From Candidatus Zipacnadia bacterium (GTDB lineage Bacteria; Armatimonadota; Zipacnadia; Zipacnadales; Zipacnadaceae): a stretch of DNA of 6,421 bases. A model generated the notes under the pieces. The model did no database searches, was not told where the DNA came from, and saw nothing but the letters and a program-made list of their open reading frames with translations. The DNA is taken from assembly GCA_029821415.1 (NCBI GenBank), contig JALGTJ010000124.1, positions 1 through 6,421 of the forward strand. Direction: 5' to 3'. The position numbers were made by a program, and so were the translations under genes. Below are positions 1 through 6,212 of this stretch, in pieces. The first letter of the stretch is position 1. Each line of letters opens with the position of its first letter.

Positions 1-517
1 AAGCCAGCATAGTATCCTCTATTCCCGACCACTGAGGATACGGTCCCTGGGTGAAGGTTACCTCTATCATCTGCAGGCCGCCGAAATCGGCTGCGTGAAC
101 TATATTGTGCGCCGCCACGTAAGCTGGAGCAAAGCGCTTCATAAAAGCAACCATCCCCCACAAACCTCGCTCATCGGCTGCCTGCGCCAATTCTCGGGCC
201 TTGGGCACGTCAACCGCCGACGGCTTCTCCACAAAGATCGGCAGACCGGCCTCCAGCACTTGCAGGCCGACCTCATCCATCATATCGGGCAGTCCGCAGA
301 TATATACACCGTCAAGCTCCTCGTTGGCTAACATCTGCTCGACGTCGGTGTACACATTACGGCCACCGAACCAGCGGGCGTTGTGCTCGGCCTTTTCTCG
401 AACCAAGTCACAGACCGCGACCAGATCCAGATCCGGTATCTTATGCAATTGGGGATATAAGTTCCCCGTCGCATGCGCTCCAGCTCCTACAAAACCAACT
501 CGAACTGTCTGGTTCAT
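1..517 (-). CDS. Gfo/Idh/MocA family NAD(P)-dependent oxidoreductase, N-terminal part (runs off left edge)
   Basis: The reverse strand reads from ATG at 517-515 to the left edge without a stop (172 codons). Residues 7-18 (VGFVGAGAHATG) are a Rossmann dinucleotide-binding turn after the first beta strand. An acidic residue ends the second strand (VAVCD, Asp37), as is usual for NAD-preferring members. The family-defining EKP motif is at 97-99, inside PIFVEKPSAVDV; its lysine is normally catalytic and near the cofactor. FMKRFAPAY (125-133) matches the segment that opens the C-terminal substrate domain. Family members are usually 330-400 residues, so about half is missing. The start is supported by GGAG five bases upstream, within AAGGATGGAGAGCAG. 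The family oxidises or reduces sugars, inositols and related polyols in the cytoplasm; the substrate cannot be told from this half. The gene is transcribed divergently from the rest of the window and may share control with it. No lesion is visible. Confidence 0.9.
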   Translation of the reverse strand, partial: MNQTVRVGFVGAGAHATGNLYPQLHKIPDLDLVAVCDLVREKAEHNARWFGGRNVYTDVEQMLANEELDGVYICGLPDMMDEVGLQVLEAGLPIFVEKPSAVDVPKARELAQAADERGLWGMVAFMKRFAPAYVAAHNIVHAADFGGLQMIEVTFTQGPYPQWSGIEDTMLA

Positions 518-662
518 CTGCTCTCCATCCTTTCTAGTAGCTATGTGCTGAGAATACCTTACCACGCAGGTAGCTTCCTGTTCCGCGTAAATTTCCCTCC
601 GGGGTGCCACTATCCCTCTATGCAAACCAATAAGTCAGCAAGCAGCCCACACCGGCAAGGAA

Positions 663-678
663 TTGTACCGCTGTGCAA
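663..678. promoter_or_regulatory. Imperfect operator-like dyad
   Basis: TTGTAC-CGCT-GTGCAA has two 6-base arms that are inverted repeats with one mismatch. It lies about 70 bases before the DUF1847 start, in the divergent promoter region. The size and position would suit a dimeric repressor, but 6-base arms with a mismatch can arise by chance and no second copy was noticed. Confidence 0.2.
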
Positions 679-733
679 AGAATAGTAGACCAGCAGTTAG
701 TAAGCCAACAGGCCTGACTCCGGCAAATCTTAG

Positions 734-740
734 AGGAGGT
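734..740 (+). promoter_or_regulatory. Ribosome binding site that sets the DUF1847 start
   Basis: AGGAGGT is a near-perfect Shine-Dalgarno, six bases before ATG 747. It selects this ATG over the upstream in-frame TTG at 663, which has no such site. The CANC motif begins five residues after this ATG, which also fits. Confidence 0.85.
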
Positions 741-746
741 ATATCA

Positions 747-1313
747 ATGACCAACGTCGACTGTGCTAATTGTGCCGGGACTGCTTGTACCACTGAAGAT
801 ATTGATAGTACACCCCGGTGGTGCCCGCGACGAGTCACTCAACAGGCTATAGCGCAAGCCGAAAAGATACGCAGCGAGGATCCCGAAGTGAAGCGGTGTG
901 CACAAGTTGCTGCCGAAGTCGAGAAAACCGGGTACCGACAATGGCCACGGGTACGCGAGTTAGTGGAGTTCTGCCAGCGGATGGGTATCAGCCACCTGGG
1001 GGTGGCCTTCTGTGTGGGGCTGCGCGAAGAGACCCAGGCGCTCATTGAGATTTTGGAAAGTCATGGCTTCTTAGTGGACTCCGTTGTCTGCACCATGAAT
1101 GGAGGTTGCAATCCCGTCGGCCAGGCCCTGGTGCTCAACGAGAGACAAACCGAATTGAATGTCATTATGGGCTTGTGCCTGGGCCACGATATTCTATTTC
1201 AGCAGTTCTCGGAGGCTCCAGTGACCACACTGGTGGTGAAGGACCGGGTGACCTGCCACAATCCACTGGGACCGATAATCAATGGATACTGGCACGACGA
1301 CCTGATGGGATAG
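747..1313 (+). CDS. DUF1847 family cysteine-rich (putative metal-binding) protein
   Basis: This is a complete 188-residue protein, a usual length for DUF1847. It opens with a compact cysteine set, C6-x2-C9-x4-C14-x11-C26 (CANCAGTAC and then WCP), which looks like a metal or Fe-S site. The middle (about 60-115) is an alpha/beta region. The C-terminal part has the segments I associate with the family: GGCNPVGQA (119-127), a TELNVIMGLCLGHD stretch (135-148) and VKDRVTCHNP (164-173), which add C121, C144 and C170. No signal peptide or membrane segment is present, so it is probably cytoplasmic. The biochemical role of the family is not known to me; database entries often say 'metal-binding protein'. 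It is first in the plus-strand set and 112 bases ahead of the membrane protein. The abundance of cysteines suggests an anaerobic or microaerobic host, which is inference. The family call is from memory of its motifs. Confidence 0.85.
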   Translation: MTNVDCANCAGTACTTEDIDSTPRWCPRRVTQQAIAQAEKIRSEDPEVKRCAQVAAEVEKTGYRQWPRVRELVEFCQRMGISHLGVAFCVGLREETQALIEILESHGFLVDSVVCTMNGGCNPVGQALVLNERQTELNVIMGLCLGHDILFQQFSEAPVTTLVVKDRVTCHNPLGPIINGYWHDDLMG

Positions 1314-1425
1314 GTATCTGTTGTGGGCTTGCCTTGAATCCGGTCGTCTGATGAAATCTCACTTGCCCAGACCCATCACAGATGCTTGGGAGACAGATAG
1401 CCATGGGCAGAAGGAATGGTAGTTA

Positions 1426-3372
1426 ATGACCGAGAGTAGCCGTACAAAAGGCGTGCTGAGCCGGGGCGTCAGTTGGCGGGCCATAGTCCTGGCAGTTATC
1501 CTGATTCCGTTCAACGCCATCTGGATTCAGAGCATGGAGTTGGTCTGGGACTCGGGCATGCCCACGGCTGCTTCCTTCTTCTTCAATGCTTTGTTTATAT
1601 TGTTCGTCCTCGCACTAATCAACCTGCTACTGCGCCGCTGGCTGCCACGGTGGGCTTTGGAACCAGGAGAGCTGGTAGTCGTCTATGTAATGCTGTGCGT
1701 TGCCAGTGCAATCGGAGGGCATGACTTCCTGGAGGTTCTCGTAACTGAGCTGGCGACCTTCACCTACTACGCCAGCCCGGAAAACCGGTGGGAAGAGGTA
1801 CTCTCAGGCGGACTTCCCCGTTCCCTGATAGTCACCGACCAGCGGGCAGTAAACAGTTTCTGGGAGGGCGGCGGCTACCTGTATTCATGGGAGGCGTTGC
1901 GGCCCTGGGTGGTGCCGGGGGCCATCTGGATTGGTTTCGTGCTGGTGTTGGTAGGAGTAATGATGGGCCTCAATCTGCTGGTATGGCGACGCTGGAATGA
2001 CCAGGAGAGGCTTTCCTATCCGCTCATCCAACTGCCGACTGAGCTAACCCGGCCCGGATTGCAGTTGATAGGCAAGGAACTGCTGGGAAACAAGCTGCTG
2101 TGGATTGGCTTCGGTATCGCTGGTGCCATTGATGTGCTCAACGGCTTCGCTTATCTCTATCCCAGCGTGCCATCGCTGCATGTCACCTATACCGCCTGGA
2201 CACCCAAACAATACCCGTGGGCTGCTATGGGCTGGACAGCAATGGCCATCTACCCCTTCGCTATCGGCCTGGGCTATATGATGCCGCCAGATTTTATCTT
2301 CTCCTGCTGGTTTTTCTACTGGTTCTGGAAGGCCCAAATGCTGATGGGTTACTTCATCGGCCAGGTCCAGCAGACTTCATTTCCTTACGTCGCAGAACAG
2401 ACTTTTGGAGCCTACGCCGGCGTGGGTATCTTCGCCCTGTGGACAGGGCGACACTACTTCATCGGGCTACTGCGCAGTGCGCTCGGCGGCCGAGATGTAC
2501 CCGATGAGTCACGGAGCAGCTCACTCCATCGTTTAGCGCTGGTTGTAGTAGGGATAGGCTTTGCCCTCATAGTCGTATTCGCCAACAGCCTGATGGGAAT
2601 TGGTATCCCAGTCGTCTTGCTCTTTTTCGGAGGTTACCTGCTAATATCGTTGTCCATCACGCGGATGCGAGCAGAATTCGGGCTGCCTGTACACGACTTC
2701 TTCACCGGCCCGCTGGCCGTCATGGTCGGCATTGCCGGTCCCCGAGCTATCGGGCAGCGTAACTTGATCCCTATGAGCCTATTCTTTTGGCTGGTGAGGG
2801 TGCAGCGCAGCCACCCAATGCCCCACGGTTTGGAAGGGCTGACTCTGGGTGAGCGCCGGGGCCTGCCCACCTCGGGTATGTTAGTCGCCATTACCATCGC
2901 GATTGTGCTGGGAGCTATCGCCGGCTACTGGAGTATGCTGCATTTGGGCTATACCCACAGCTTCATCCGTTCCACCAGTGACGCCAGCTTTCTGGCTAAA
3001 CCGGCCTTTCAGCGAACAATGGACTGGCTGACTTATCCACGGCCGCCTCACGCAGGACGACTGGGCGGGCTACTGGGCGGCGCTGCTCTGACCATCGGCT
3101 TGATGCTGATGCGCCAGCGCTTTGTGTGGTGGCCGTTTCACCCGGCCGGTTATGCCGCCTCAAGTATGATGTTTATGGGACTGCTGTGGCTGCCGATGCT
3201 GGTAGCGTGGATAATCAAGAGTTCGGTGCTGCGCTATGGCGGCCATAAATTATATCGTAGCCTACTGCCTTTCTTCATGGGTGTCATTCTCGGCGAGTTT
3301 TTCGTCGGCGGCTTATGGGGGGTGATAGGGACTGTCGGCGGCTTCGCGACTTACCGCTTCTGGCCGTATTGA
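1426..3372 (+). CDS. Polytopic membrane protein of the DUF6785/DUF6784 type, putative transporter
   Basis: This 648-residue, strongly hydrophobic protein has a short basic cytoplasm-like N-terminus and about 13-15 predicted membrane segments (by eye near 17-37, 50-70, 83-98, 160-186, 224-243, 266-286, 288-312, 325-350, 368-388, 391-412, 482-505, 547-563, 577-600 and 613-642). Motifs I associate with DUF6785/DUF6784 proteins are the loop WRRWNDQERLSYPLIQLP (187-204), RMRAEFGLPVHD (413-424) and WWPFHPAGYA (568-577). The family is uncharacterised; its size and topology recall oligopeptide (OPT-like) transporters, so uptake of a peptide or sugar-amine substrate is inference. ATG 1426 is the first possible start because TAG lies two codons upstream in frame (1420-1422). 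AAGGA at 1411-1415 is a rather distant Shine-Dalgarno (10 bases). The reading frame is intact. It sits between the DUF1847 gene and the hydrolase/acetyltransferase gene in the same direction, suggesting one transcript. Confidence 0.8.
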   Translation: MTESSRTKGVLSRGVSWRAIVLAVILIPFNAIWIQSMELVWDSGMPTAASFFFNALFILFVLALINLLLRRWLPRWALEPGELVVVYVMLCVASAIGGHDFLEVLVTELATFTYYASPENRWEEVLSGGLPRSLIVTDQRAVNSFWEGGGYLYSWEALRPWVVPGAIWIGFVLVLVGVMMGLNLLVWRRWNDQERLSYPLIQLPTELTRPGLQLIGKELLGNKLLWIGFGIAGAIDVLNGFAYLYPSVPSLHVTYTAWTPKQYPWAAMGWTAMAIYPFAIGLGYMMPPDFIFSCWFFYWFWKAQMLMGYFIGQVQQTSFPYVAEQTFGAYAGVGIFALWTGRHYFIGLLRSALGGRDVPDESRSSSLHRLALVVVGIGFALIVVFANSLMGIGIPVVLLFFGGYLLISLSITRMRAEFGLPVHDFFTGPLAVMVGIAGPRAIGQRNLIPMSLFFWLVRVQRSHPMPHGLEGLTLGERRGLPTSGMLVAITIAIVLGAIAGYWSMLHLGYTHSFIRSTSDASFLAKPAFQRTMDWLTYPRPPHAGRLGGLLGGAALTIGLMLMRQRFVWWPFHPAGYAASSMMFMGLLWLPMLVAWIIKSSVLRYGGHKLYRSLLPFFMGVILGEFFVGGLWGVIGTVGGFATYRFWPY

Positions 3373-3406
3373 TCCCACCGGGCCCGGTCAGTGGTCCCGC
3401 AAAAGC

Positions 3407-3430
3407 TCCTTCGGCATTCGCACCGAAGGA
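3407..3430. terminator. Stem-loop after the membrane-protein gene, possible weak terminator or processing site
   Basis: TCCTTCGG (3407-3414) and CCGAAGGA (3423-3430) are perfect 8-base inverted arms around an 8-base loop, starting 35 bases after the membrane-protein stop. On the plus strand there is no T-run after it, which argues against a strong intrinsic terminator. On the minus strand the stem is followed by GCTTTTG, but no minus-strand gene reads into it. An mRNA-stabilising or processing hairpin is equally possible. Confidence 0.35.
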
Positions 3431-3486
3431 CTGTTCATCTCTCACTTGGGCCTTAGCGGTACATACTCAGCATAAGACAGAGCACT

Positions 3487-3500
3487 CCTCTCCGGAGAGG
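3487..3500 (+). promoter_or_regulatory. Perfect palindrome containing the ribosome binding site of the M28-like gene
   Basis: CCTCTCCGGAGAGG is a perfect 14-base palindrome, and its right half (GGAGAGG, 3494-3500) is the Shine-Dalgarno for ATG 3506 at 5 bases spacing. In mRNA, CCUCU can pair with AGAGG around a CCGG loop, with a possible extra U-G pair from flanking bases 3486 and 3501, hiding part of the site. It might act as translational control or a protein-binding site, or be a by-product of a purine-rich Shine-Dalgarno. The palindrome is certain; a function is not. Confidence 0.4.
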
Positions 3501-3505
3501 GAAAT

Positions 3506-4579
3506 ATGTACGAAGAGCTTCTACACAAACTAACTCAGCGGGTCAATCTTGAGCGACTGCTTATGCGCACGGAACAGCTTTATCGGCGTGAATACCGCTT
3601 CGGTTTCAGCAGTTACCACCAATCGGCCCGGTATGCAGCCGAGCAGATGCAGCAGGCGGGTTTTGCTGATGTGGAGATGATTCCCATACCTGCTGACGGC
3701 GAGACCGTATTCAATGATTGCATAATGCCACTGGGCTGGGAGGCGGAATATGGGCGTCTGGAGGTGGTCAGCGCTCCTGTTAGTTTCAGCAACCCGGTCC
3801 TCGCTGACTGGGAACGCGAGCCCAAGCATCTTATACTCGGCTCTGCAGCCACACCGCCGCAAGGACTGGAGACAGAGCTAATAACCGAGCAGCAGATGTG
3901 GGCAGGCACCTCCGCGCGCGGCAAGTTCGTACTGCTCAGCCCCCACCATCGGCTCCATTGGCTGGTGAAGGCGGCTATTGACTTGGGAGCAGCAGGAATT
4001 ATAGCGGACTGGAACCGAGATCGCTTAGCCAATCCGGACGGCGTTAGCTGGGAGAATTGGCCTACGGCCGGGCCTAACTGGTGGCCGACACTGCGGGATA
4101 AGCCATTTATCGGATTCTCGATCAGCCCACGCCAGGGCGAAGCGCTGCGCAATGCCTGCGCTCAGGGCCGAGTGCAGGTGCGTGCCCAGGTTAGCGCACG
4201 CCACTATCCCGATCACTTCCACATTGTCACTGGCATAATCCCTGGCTCCGAGCGGCCTGAGTGGGAAATCTGGCTGGTGTCTCATCTGTACGAGCCAATG
4301 CCTAATGACAACAGCCGAAGTCTACGGCTACGCTGCCTATTTGGAACAGCGCCGTGGCGACCTGGACAACATCCTGGCGGCACTGGTTCTGGACGGCATT
4401 GCTATCAGCCGGGTGGTGGTGGACGGTCCCATGCAGGTTACCCAAAGTCAACCGGCGCACAGCTTCTTCGGCGATCTGATTTTGCCGGAGTTAGTGGCTG
4501 CTCAGTTCCAGCGCACAGACCCGGATATGGCTTGGAAAGTGGAAGACGGTGTGTTCAGCGACGACCCCGTCATTGGTGA
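3506..4579 (+). CDS. M28 aminopeptidase-like protein, N-terminal half; frame lost at about 4315
   Basis: The start is ATG 3506 with GAGG five bases upstream. Residues 1-270 look like the front half of an M28-type metallohydrolase. A helical N-terminus includes FSSYHQSARYAAEQMQQAGF (34-53), as in M28 leaders. A PA-like insert at about 85-235 includes GKFVLLS (139-145) and DLGAAGIIADWN (159-170). The metal strand follows as VTGIIPGSERPEWEIWLVSH (241-260) and then YEPMPNDNS (262-270), where H260 and D268 match the first M28 ligands. After S270 the homology stops. Residues 271-357 are Arg/Gly/Pro-rich and come from the wrong frame of the following gene, so the last 87 residues and the 4579 stop are probably meaningless. 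The expected continuation reappears in another frame from 4317. As it stands the product would lack the remaining active-site residues and should be inactive. This is probably one gene with the next entry, broken by a deletion or an assembly error. The exact M28 subfamily (possibly DUF4910-like) is uncertain. Confidence 0.75.
   Translation: MYEELLHKLTQRVNLERLLMRTEQLYRREYRFGFSSYHQSARYAAEQMQQAGFADVEMIPIPADGETVFNDCIMPLGWEAEYGRLEVVSAPVSFSNPVLADWEREPKHLILGSAATPPQGLETELITEQQMWAGTSARGKFVLLSPHHRLHWLVKAAIDLGAAGIIADWNRDRLANPDGVSWENWPTAGPNWWPTLRDKPFIGFSISPRQGEALRNACAQGRVQVRAQVSARHYPDHFHIVTGIIPGSERPEWEIWLVSHLYEPMPNDNSRSLRLRCLFGTAPWRPGQHPGGTGSGRHCYQPGGGGRSHAGYPKSTGAQLLRRSDFAGVSGCSVPAHRPGYGLESGRRCVQRRPRHW
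4305..4325 (+). other. Break point in the M28-like gene: frame change plus missing segment
   Basis: Frame 1 reads PNDNS up to 4315, then turns to nonsense. The second frame reads EVYGYAAYLE from 4317. In M28 hydrolases about 30-40 residues (a helix and a strand) normally lie between the Asp of the NDN-type motif and the Glu of the next motif. Here at most one codon separates them, so the join removes about a hundred bases as well as the frame. The lost length would be 3n+2 if the join lies between 4315 and 4316. No other lesion is seen on either side, so the event is recent or is an artefact of sequencing or assembly. Confidence 0.65.
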
Positions 4580-6212
4580 CCCGACTCTGGGTATCCCTAC
4601 GCTCTGGCTGACCAGACCTGAACACCATTATTGGCACAGCTCGGCGCAGACTATGGATACCATTGATAGACGGCTGTTGCAGAACAATACCGTCATCAGT
4701 GCCGCCTACTGCCTGGCACTTTCAACAATACAGCCAGAGCACGGCCGCCGGATTGCAGAGCAGATTGCTGCAGAAGGCAGCGGTACTCTCAGCCACGAAG
4801 CTCAATGCTTGGCATGCCAACTGGCAGACAACAGGCAAGCGACCGCTGAGGCCTGGCTACGGGCACGCCAGCGGCTGGAGTACCTGCACAGGCGTAATGC
4901 CGACCGTTTGGATACCTTGCAACGGTGGCCGCTGCTGGCGCACGAGCAAGTCCAAACCGCGATTGCTTCGGCCCGGCAGCAACTGGATGACCGCACTCTG
5001 AGCCATGCCCGTAGGCTTGCCGCCAACATTACATGTACGCGTACGCGACCCGGCTTCCCTCAGGATCTGGCCCGTGCTCCCCAGGAGGTGCGGACGCAGT
5101 ATGACGCCCTCCAGTTGGCACCCCTGGCATATATGGATGGAGAACGCAACCTCCTGCAGATCGTTGAATGTCTGGAGGCTGAAAGCGGCCGCACATTCTC
5201 TGATAGTGAAGTGCGGGCTATCGTAGGACAATCTGAGATGCTGGCTGAATACGGCTATCTGGAAGCAAAGTATGTCCACAGTCTCAGTCAGCAGGATATT
5301 GAACGCGCCCTGCGTGATGTGGGTGTGACTAATGGCGATCTGCTATTTGTCCACAGCTCGCTCAGTGCCCTGGGGCACATTGAGGGTGGAGCTGATACAA
5401 TCATCAATGCTCTGCTGGCGGTGCTCGGTCCGGAAGGAACCCTGGTTTTGCCGACATTCAGCCGGTGCGTTTTCTTCTACGATGTTGAGTTGACGGGCGA
5501 TTCACATATCAGACCCTACCATCCTGACAAAAGCCGGGTCTGGACCGGACGGATTCCCCAGGTATTCCTGGACCGCGCTGGCGTGGTCCGTAGCCGCCAT
5601 CCGACCCATTCGGTCGGAGTCATTGGGCCGCTGAGCGAAGAATGCATCAAGGACCATCGCGAGACCGACTCCCCAGCCAGCCGCCGGAGTCCACTGGGCA
5701 AACTGGTAGACCTCGGCGGCAAGATATTGATGTTGGGCGCCCCCTTAGGCTCTTTAACCTTCATTCATCTTATTGAGGACTGCCTCAACCTGCCGTTTCT
5801 CAAGCGCGCTTACGGCTGGATAGAACGCGAGGATGGCAGTATAGAGACGGTGGCCATCCCCAAATGGCTACCCGGACATCGCGACTGGTACACTCCGCCC
5901 GCCGACGAGCGCAAACTATTCCGCGCTCTACGGGTAGCCGGCTGGCAAACACAAAGATTGGATGTAGGCTTGGGGAAGCTGGAACTGATTGATGCCCAAC
6001 AGCTCTTTCAGATTGCAATACAGGTTATCGGCAACGATCCAACACTGCTCCTGTGCGATGATCCCCACTGCTTGTTTTGCGCCAAGTATCAGAAGATACT
6101 ACGCGAAGAATGGCAACCACCAGACAACCACCAGATCAACCAATTGCAAGCAAAGCAGCACCAGAGCAACCGTAGCCAATTGGGGAGGAACTGTTTATGT
6201 CACGCGTGCTAA
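4305..6212 (+). CDS. Fusion: C-terminal half of M28-like hydrolase, helical/winged-helix-like linker, AAC(3)-family N-acetyltransferase
   Basis: The longest open frame is 635 residues from ATG 4305, but that ATG has no Shine-Dalgarno and lies inside the upstream NDN codons. Recognisable homology starts at E5 (4317). Residues 5-143 complete an M28 fold: EVYGYAAYLEQR (5-16, candidate catalytic Glu), ALVLDG (26-31, candidate ligand D30), GDPTLGIPTLWLTRPEHHYW (91-110) and HSSAQTMDTID (111-121, candidate ligand H111). Residues 145-245 are mostly helical. Residues 272-323 (MDGERNLLQIVE onward) resemble a winged-helix-like module. Residues 325-600 match the AAC(3) fold (Antibiotic_NAT): LRDVGVTNGDLLFVHSSLSA (336-355), GPEGTLVLPTFS (375-386), HPTHSVGVIGPLSEE (432-446), SPLGKLVDLGGKILMLGAPL (462-481) and TFIHLIED (485-492). 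AAC(3) enzymes move acetyl from acetyl-CoA to an amine; here an antibiotic substrate is not implied. A CX4CX2C cluster (C584, C589, C592) and a Gln/Asn-rich tail end the protein. No signal peptide is seen. It probably belongs to the preceding gene and overlaps the next gene by 16 bases. Confidence 0.8.
   Translation: MTTAEVYGYAAYLEQRRGDLDNILAALVLDGIAISRVVVDGPMQVTQSQPAHSFFGDLILPELVAAQFQRTDPDMAWKVEDGVFSDDPVIGDPTLGIPTLWLTRPEHHYWHSSAQTMDTIDRRLLQNNTVISAAYCLALSTIQPEHGRRIAEQIAAEGSGTLSHEAQCLACQLADNRQATAEAWLRARQRLEYLHRRNADRLDTLQRWPLLAHEQVQTAIASARQQLDDRTLSHARRLAANITCTRTRPGFPQDLARAPQEVRTQYDALQLAPLAYMDGERNLLQIVECLEAESGRTFSDSEVRAIVGQSEMLAEYGYLEAKYVHSLSQQDIERALRDVGVTNGDLLFVHSSLSALGHIEGGADTIINALLAVLGPEGTLVLPTFSRCVFFYDVELTGDSHIRPYHPDKSRVWTGRIPQVFLDRAGVVRSRHPTHSVGVIGPLSEECIKDHRETDSPASRRSPLGKLVDLGGKILMLGAPLGSLTFIHLIEDCLNLPFLKRAYGWIEREDGSIETVAIPKWLPGHRDWYTPPADERKLFRALRVAGWQTQRLDVGLGKLELIDAQQLFQIAIQVIGNDPTLLLCDDPHCLFCAKYQKILREEWQPPDNHQINQLQAKQHQSNRSQLGRNCLCHAC
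6184..6189 (+). promoter_or_regulatory. Ribosome binding site of the amidohydrolase, inside the upstream coding region
   Basis: GGAGGA lies seven bases before ATG 6197, within the last codons of the acetyltransferase fusion. It fixes the amidohydrolase start and implies translational coupling between the two genes. Confidence 0.8.

Larger units (their letters stand above)
518..746. other. Divergent intergenic region
   Basis: This 229-base stretch separates the minus-strand oxidoreductase from the plus-strand DUF1847 gene, so promoters for both directions are expected here. I see no convincing -35/-10 pair on either strand. The only structured element I can point to is the short dyad at 663-678. 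A TTG-started extension of the downstream gene to 663 is possible on paper, but it has no ribosome-binding site, so I treat the region as non-coding. Confidence 0.6.
3373..3505. other. Intergenic gap rich in short palindromes
   Basis: This 133-base gap contains no ORF of its own but three dyads: a perfect 12-base palindrome ACCGGGCCCGGT at 3377-3388, an 8-bp stem-loop at 3407-3430, and a perfect 14-base palindrome at 3487-3500 over the Shine-Dalgarno of the next gene. It could end one transcript, start another, or simply hold RNA structure between two genes of one operon. No confident promoter was found; a TTGGGC at 3446-3451 lacks a good partner. Confidence 0.5.

Noticed and set aside
663..746. 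TTG-started N-terminal extension of the DUF1847 protein
   Set aside because: It has no ribosome site, the extension (MYRCAKNSRP...) does not look like family sequence, and AGGAGGT at 734-740 points clearly to ATG 747.
1364..1409. TGCCCA ... TGGGCA inverted arms between the DUF1847 and membrane-protein genes
   Set aside because: The arms are only 6 bases and lie 34 bases apart, with no T-run; this is likely chance.
3446..3476. Promoter TTGGGC ... CATAAG before the M28-like gene
   Set aside because: The -10 match is poor and the spacing is 19 bases; it is not convincing without transcription data.
3530..4285. Minus-strand ORFs of 86-179 codons opposite the M28-like gene
   Set aside because: They are Ser/Arg/Pro-rich mirror frames of a supported plus-strand gene, with no recognisable domains.
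4305..4307. ATG 4305 as a genuine independent start
   Set aside because: There is no Shine-Dalgarno, it lies inside the NDN motif codons, and it would begin in the middle of the M28 catalytic domain. Weak re-initiation cannot be excluded.
4316..4579. Residues 271-357 of the first M28-like ORF as real protein
   Set aside because: The Arg/Gly/Pro-rich stretch lies in the wrong frame over sequence that codes for recognisable M28 residues in the other frame.
5280..6110. Calling the AAC(3) domain an aminoglycoside resistance gene
   Set aside because: The fold is AAC(3)-like, but it is fused to a hydrolase domain in a metabolic cluster with no mobile element, so resistance is not supported.
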